Positions 61,456 to 64,000 of a stretch of 64,000 bases of DNA are shown one piece after another. Source of the stretch: Paenibacillus sp. NFR01 (lineage in GTDB: Bacteria > Bacillota > Bacilli > Paenibacillales > Paenibacillaceae); NCBI RefSeq assembly GCF_900111565.1, contig NZ_FOIK01000001.1:1891309-1955308 (forward strand), in the 5' to 3' direction. Made by a program: the position numbers and the translations under genes. The notes under the pieces were generated by a model. The model was not told the origin of the DNA and searched no databases. It saw only the letters and a program-made list of their open reading frames with translations. Numbering within the stretch: position 1 is the stretch's first letter; every line of letters begins with the position of its first letter.

Positions 61456-62634
61456 TTATTTCAATTCCGCCAAAAAGCTGGTTCCGTACTTCGGCGCCTT
61501 CGCCCCGAAATTGTCGGCAATCGTCGCCGCCAGGTCGGAGAAGGTCTCGCGGATGCCGAGACTGCCCGGCTGCTGGAACCGCGGACTGTAGAGCAGGATA
61601 GGCACATACTCGCGTGTGTGGTCCGTTCCGCTGTGCACCGGATCGTTGCCGTGATCGGCGGAAATGACCAGCAGATCGTCGTTGCCGAGCGTCGACAGCA
61701 GTTCCGGCAGCGCCTGGTCGAACACCTCGAGCGCATGGCCGTAGCCTTCCGGATCGCGGCGATGTCCGTATAGGGAATCGAAGTCGACCAGATTGGTGAA
61801 CAGCAGCCCTTCAAAAGGCTTGCGCAGTTCGGCAATGGTCAGCTCGATGCCGTGCTCATTGCTTTTGGTCGGATAAGCTGCGGTTACGCCTTCGCCGGTA
61901 AAAATGTCGTTAATCTTGCCGACGGCGATCACGTCCTTGCCGATATCCTTGAGCGCGTTCATAACCGTAGGCTCCGGCGGCTTCACGGCATAGTCATGCC
62001 GGTTCGGCGTGCGCACGAAATGTCCCGGTTCCCCGACATAAGGGCGGGCAATGACGCGGCCGACGGAGAATTCCGGTGCCATGGTCAGTTCGCGGGCGAT
62101 TTTGCAGGCACGGTAAAGCTCGTCCAGCGGAATGATCTCTTCATGGGCCGCAAGCTGGAATACGCTGTCCGCCGAGGTATATACGATCCATGCGCCGGTC
62201 TTCATTTGCTCCTCGCCATATTCGACCAGAATTTCGGTGCCCGATGCCGGTTTGTTGCCGATAACTTTACGGCCGGTAGCCGCTTCAAATTTCTCGATCA
62301 GTTCCTGCGGGAACCCATCCGGATAGACGTTAAACGGAGTTTCAATCTTGAGCCCCATCAGCTCCCAATGCCCGGTCATCGTGTCCTTGCCGACCGAAAC
62401 CTCCTGCATTTTGCCATAGTAGGCGGCCGGTGCTTCCACCGGTTCAAGCGGCGGCAGCGGCGCGATGTTCGCCAGCCCAAGCTTTTGCAGGTTCGGCAGT
62501 TTCAGCCCAGGCACCCGCTCCAGAATATGTCCGAGCGTATGCGAGCCCGTATCTCCGAACTTCGCGGCATCCGGCGCTTCGCCGATGCCCACGCTATCGA
62601 GAACAATAAATCCGATTCGTTTAAATGAGGACAT
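61456..62634 (-). CDS. deoB: Phosphopentomutase
   Basis: A 392-residue alkaline-phosphatase-fold enzyme interconverting (deoxy)ribose 1- and 5-phosphate, so products of the phosphorylases can enter the pentose pathway. Marks: [19 protein letters not shown] (metal Asp), [14 protein letters not shown] (phosphorylated Thr), [32 protein letters not shown] and [12 protein letters not shown] at 62634 with AAGGAG 11 nt upstream; the frame is open 49 codons earlier. Known as drm in B. subtilis. Confidence 0.96.
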   Translation of the reverse strand: MSSFKRIGFIVLDSVGIGEAPDAAKFGDTGSHTLGHILERVPGLKLPNLQKLGLANIAPLPPLEPVEAPAAYYGKMQEVSVGKDTMTGHWELMGLKIETPFNVYPDGFPQELIEKFEAATGRKVIGNKPASGTEILVEYGEEQMKTGAWIVYTSADSVFQLAAHEEIIPLDELYRACKIARELTMAPEFSVGRVIARPYVGEPGHFVRTPNRHDYAVKPPEPTVMNALKDIGKDVIAVGKINDIFTGEGVTAAYPTKSNEHGIELTIAELRKPFEGLLFTNLVDFDSLYGHRRDPEGYGHALEVFDQALPELLSTLGNDDLLVISADHGNDPVHSGTDHTREYVPILLYSPRFQQPGSLGIRETFSDLAATIADNFGAKAPKYGTSFLAELK

Positions 62635-62772
62635 GTCCGTCTTCACTCCTTCTTGTTGTACAGGGTCATTGACCTTGATAACCACAGTATATTTCCATGA
62701 TAACCATCTTACTCGCAAAAAGCATCTTTTCAGCGGCTTTCCGGCAGATCCAGTTAGCCTCTCTACCACAAA

Positions 62773-62792
62773 TAGCGGCACATTTGCCGCTA
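62773..62792. terminator. Short hairpin at the 3' end of xerD
   Basis: Perfect 8-bp stem TAGCGGCA/TGCCGCTA with loop CATT, overlapping the last codon; only a weak T stretch follows, so it may be a processing stem. Confidence 0.4.
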
Positions 62793-63680
62793 CTTTGCTC
62801 TTGGATGGAAGCTTTCATACACTTCCTTCATATTTTTGCGGGCAATGCCGCTATAGATCTGGGTCGTGGAGATGTCGGCATGCCCGAGCATCTGCTGTAC
62901 CGAGCGCAGATCAGCTCCGCCCTCCAGAAGATGAGCAGCGAAGGAGTGGCGGAACGTATGCGGCGTAATATCCTGGCCGATTCCCGCTTCCTTGGCGTAC
63001 TTCTTAATGATCTTCCAGAAGCCCTGGCGTGTCAGCCGCCCGCCGAGGCTGTTCAGGAACAGCGCCGCCTCCTCGCGGCTGCCCCGCAGCAGCTTGTCCC
63101 GGCAGCCTTCGTAGCCGGCCACCCATTCGGCGGCAACGGCACCGATCGGCAGAACCCGCTCTTTGCCGGAAGCGCCGATGCAGCGGGCAAACCGGAGCCC
63201 GGTCTGCACATCCCCGACGTTAAGCGAAATCAGCTCCGAGACGCGAATGCCGGTGGCGTAGAGCAGCTCCAGCATCGCCTTGTCGCGGACCCCCTGCGGG
63301 GTCGATGACTCCGGAGCCGCCAGCAGGCGCTCCACTTCCTCTACGCTGAGCACCGTCGGCGTTTTCGGCGCCGGCCTGGCCATTTCCATGTCCAGCGTGG
63401 GATCCTGGTGGATCAAGCGCTCTTTTAGCAGAAAATGAAAAAAAGCGCGGAGCGATACCGTCGTCCTGTTGACCGTCGCTATCGCCCTGCCCGCTCCGCG
63501 CAGTGCACCCACATACAGCATGATATGCGATTTCCGTATATCGTCCGGCGTCACCGCGCCCCGTTCCTCGGCAAAAGCGAGAAACTGGGAAATATCCCGG
63601 CCGTACGATTCCAGCGTACTGGAAGACAAGCCTCTGTCTCCCGACAAATATTGAAGGAAAGGCTGCAAATAAGGCTTCAT
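62790..63680 (-). CDS. xerD: Site-specific tyrosine recombinase XerD
   Basis: A 296-residue recombinase that resolves chromosome dimers at dif with XerC/CodV. N-terminal SAM-like domain ([20 protein letters not shown]); catalytic Arg in [13 protein letters not shown], Lys in [22 protein letters not shown] (H-x-x-R), [13 protein letters not shown] (His and nucleophilic Tyr). GGAGGTTGATCT precedes the ATG. Order yqzK-xerD-deoB is as in B. subtilis. Confidence 0.95.
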   Translation of the reverse strand: MKPYLQPFLQYLSGDRGLSSSTLESYGRDISQFLAFAEERGAVTPDDIRKSHIMLYVGALRGAGRAIATVNRTTVSLRAFFHFLLKERLIHQDPTLDMEMARPAPKTPTVLSVEEVERLLAAPESSTPQGVRDKAMLELLYATGIRVSELISLNVGDVQTGLRFARCIGASGKERVLPIGAVAAEWVAGYEGCRDKLLRGSREEAALFLNSLGGRLTRQGFWKIIKKYAKEAGIGQDITPHTFRHSFAAHLLEGGADLRSVQQMLGHADISTTQIYSGIARKNMKEVYESFHPRAK

Positions 63681-63774
63681 AGATCAACCTCCTGTCTTCC
63701 TAAGGCTGCATTTCCGCTACCCGCAGCACACTCATTCTTCTTCGACATTTTCCGGTATATTCCTGCTTTTGCTC

Positions 63775-63996
63775 TTACTCTCCGGTAAGGTAGTAGAGCA
63801 GCAGCCGCTCCCGCACCGACAAGCTCTCCGGATTGCCCGGCACGGCTTCAAATGCCCTGACCGCGGTTCCTTCCGGAATTTCACTGCGCTGGATTGGGGC
63901 GAGCCAGCTGTCCAGCCAGTTCAAGCCGTAATAGAGCAGAGAGCTGATTACTACAAGCAGCAGCATAAAATACAGCCGTTTCACTGTTTTCGGCAC
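63775..63996 (-). CDS. yqzK: DUF4227 membrane protein YqzK (start may lie at or beyond the window edge)
   Basis: A 73-residue single-helix protein: hydrophobic LYFMLLLVVISSLLYYGLNW, then PEGTAVRAFEAVPGN and a C-terminal ESLSVRERLLLYYLTGE. This is the YqzK pattern, and yqzK lies just upstream of xerD in B. subtilis (fur-yqzK-xerD). The GTG at 63996 is the first usable codon, but the ribosome binding site is outside the window. Function unknown. Confidence 0.75.
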   Translation of the reverse strand: MPKTVKRLYFMLLLVVISSLLYYGLNWLDSWLAPIQRSEIPEGTAVRAFEAVPGNPESLSVRERLLLYYLTGE

Positions 63997-64000
63997 CGAT

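Overview
This window looks like a chromosome segment of a spore-forming, low-branching Firmicute close to Paenibacillus (Bacillales). The support is a full set of endospore genes (spoIIAA-spoIIAB-sigF, dacF, spoVAA/AB/AF, a gerA-type operon, spmA/spmB, dacB, ytfJ), B. subtilis-like gene order, strong GGAGG-type ribosome binding sites with frequent GTG/TTG starts, T-box and FMN riboswitches, and rather GC-rich coding DNA. No tRNA, rRNA, CRISPR array, insertion sequence or prophage was seen.

Layout. 1-5.1 kb: the 5' end of mecA, small envelope genes, a lipoprotein polysaccharide deacetylase, a YkuE-like phosphoesterase and a CPBP protease. 5.1-12.4 kb: T-box-controlled serA, a divergent SDR/WYL-regulator pair with a 25-bp palindrome between them, a chemoreceptor and glpK. 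12.4-19.4 kb: resE-resD-resC-resB-resA, rluB and a tiny amidase-like gene. 19.4-20.1 kb: a gene-free stretch with a four-copy TTGYA-N5-TRCAA repeat. 20.1-25.5 kb: spmB-spmA-dacB, ytfJ-ytfI, scpB-scpA. 25.6-29.7 kb: the ribDE(BA)H operon under an FMN riboswitch. 29.9-33.2 kb: a large LPXTG surface protein. 33.5-39.6 kb: ppiB, lysA and spoVAF-spoVAB-spoVAA. 39.8-54.8 kb: accessory block (a second FMN riboswitch with an EamA transporter, a membrane-anchored PstS-like protein, a PnbA-type esterase, an AI-2E family permease, a gerA-gerC-gerB operon, a Fur-box ferredoxin-NADP reductase and others). 54.9-64 kb: sigF-spoIIAB-spoIIAA, dacF, pdp, two purine nucleoside phosphorylases, deoB, xerD and yqzK. 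Most genes lie on the minus strand.

The backbone order yqzK-xerD-deoB-punA-dacF-spoIIA-sigF-spoVA-lysA-ppiB-rib-scpAB-...-dacB-spmAB-rluB-res is the one known from B. subtilis, so the departures stand out: about 15 kb inserted between sigF and spoVAA; spoVAC/AD/AE absent between spoVAB and spoVAF; a duplicated purine nucleoside phosphorylase; and the surface protein between ppiB and rib.

The most interesting points are a SpoVAF-type germination protein with a roughly 500-residue acidic low-complexity N-terminal extension, an FMN-riboswitch-controlled EamA carrier (candidate flavin importer), a purine nucleoside phosphorylase paralogue with Asp at the base-recognition Asn position, a phosphoesterase gene whose best-placed start codon is AUC, and the short-palindrome repeat cluster. 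Function calls rest on recognised family motifs read by eye; no database search was run.
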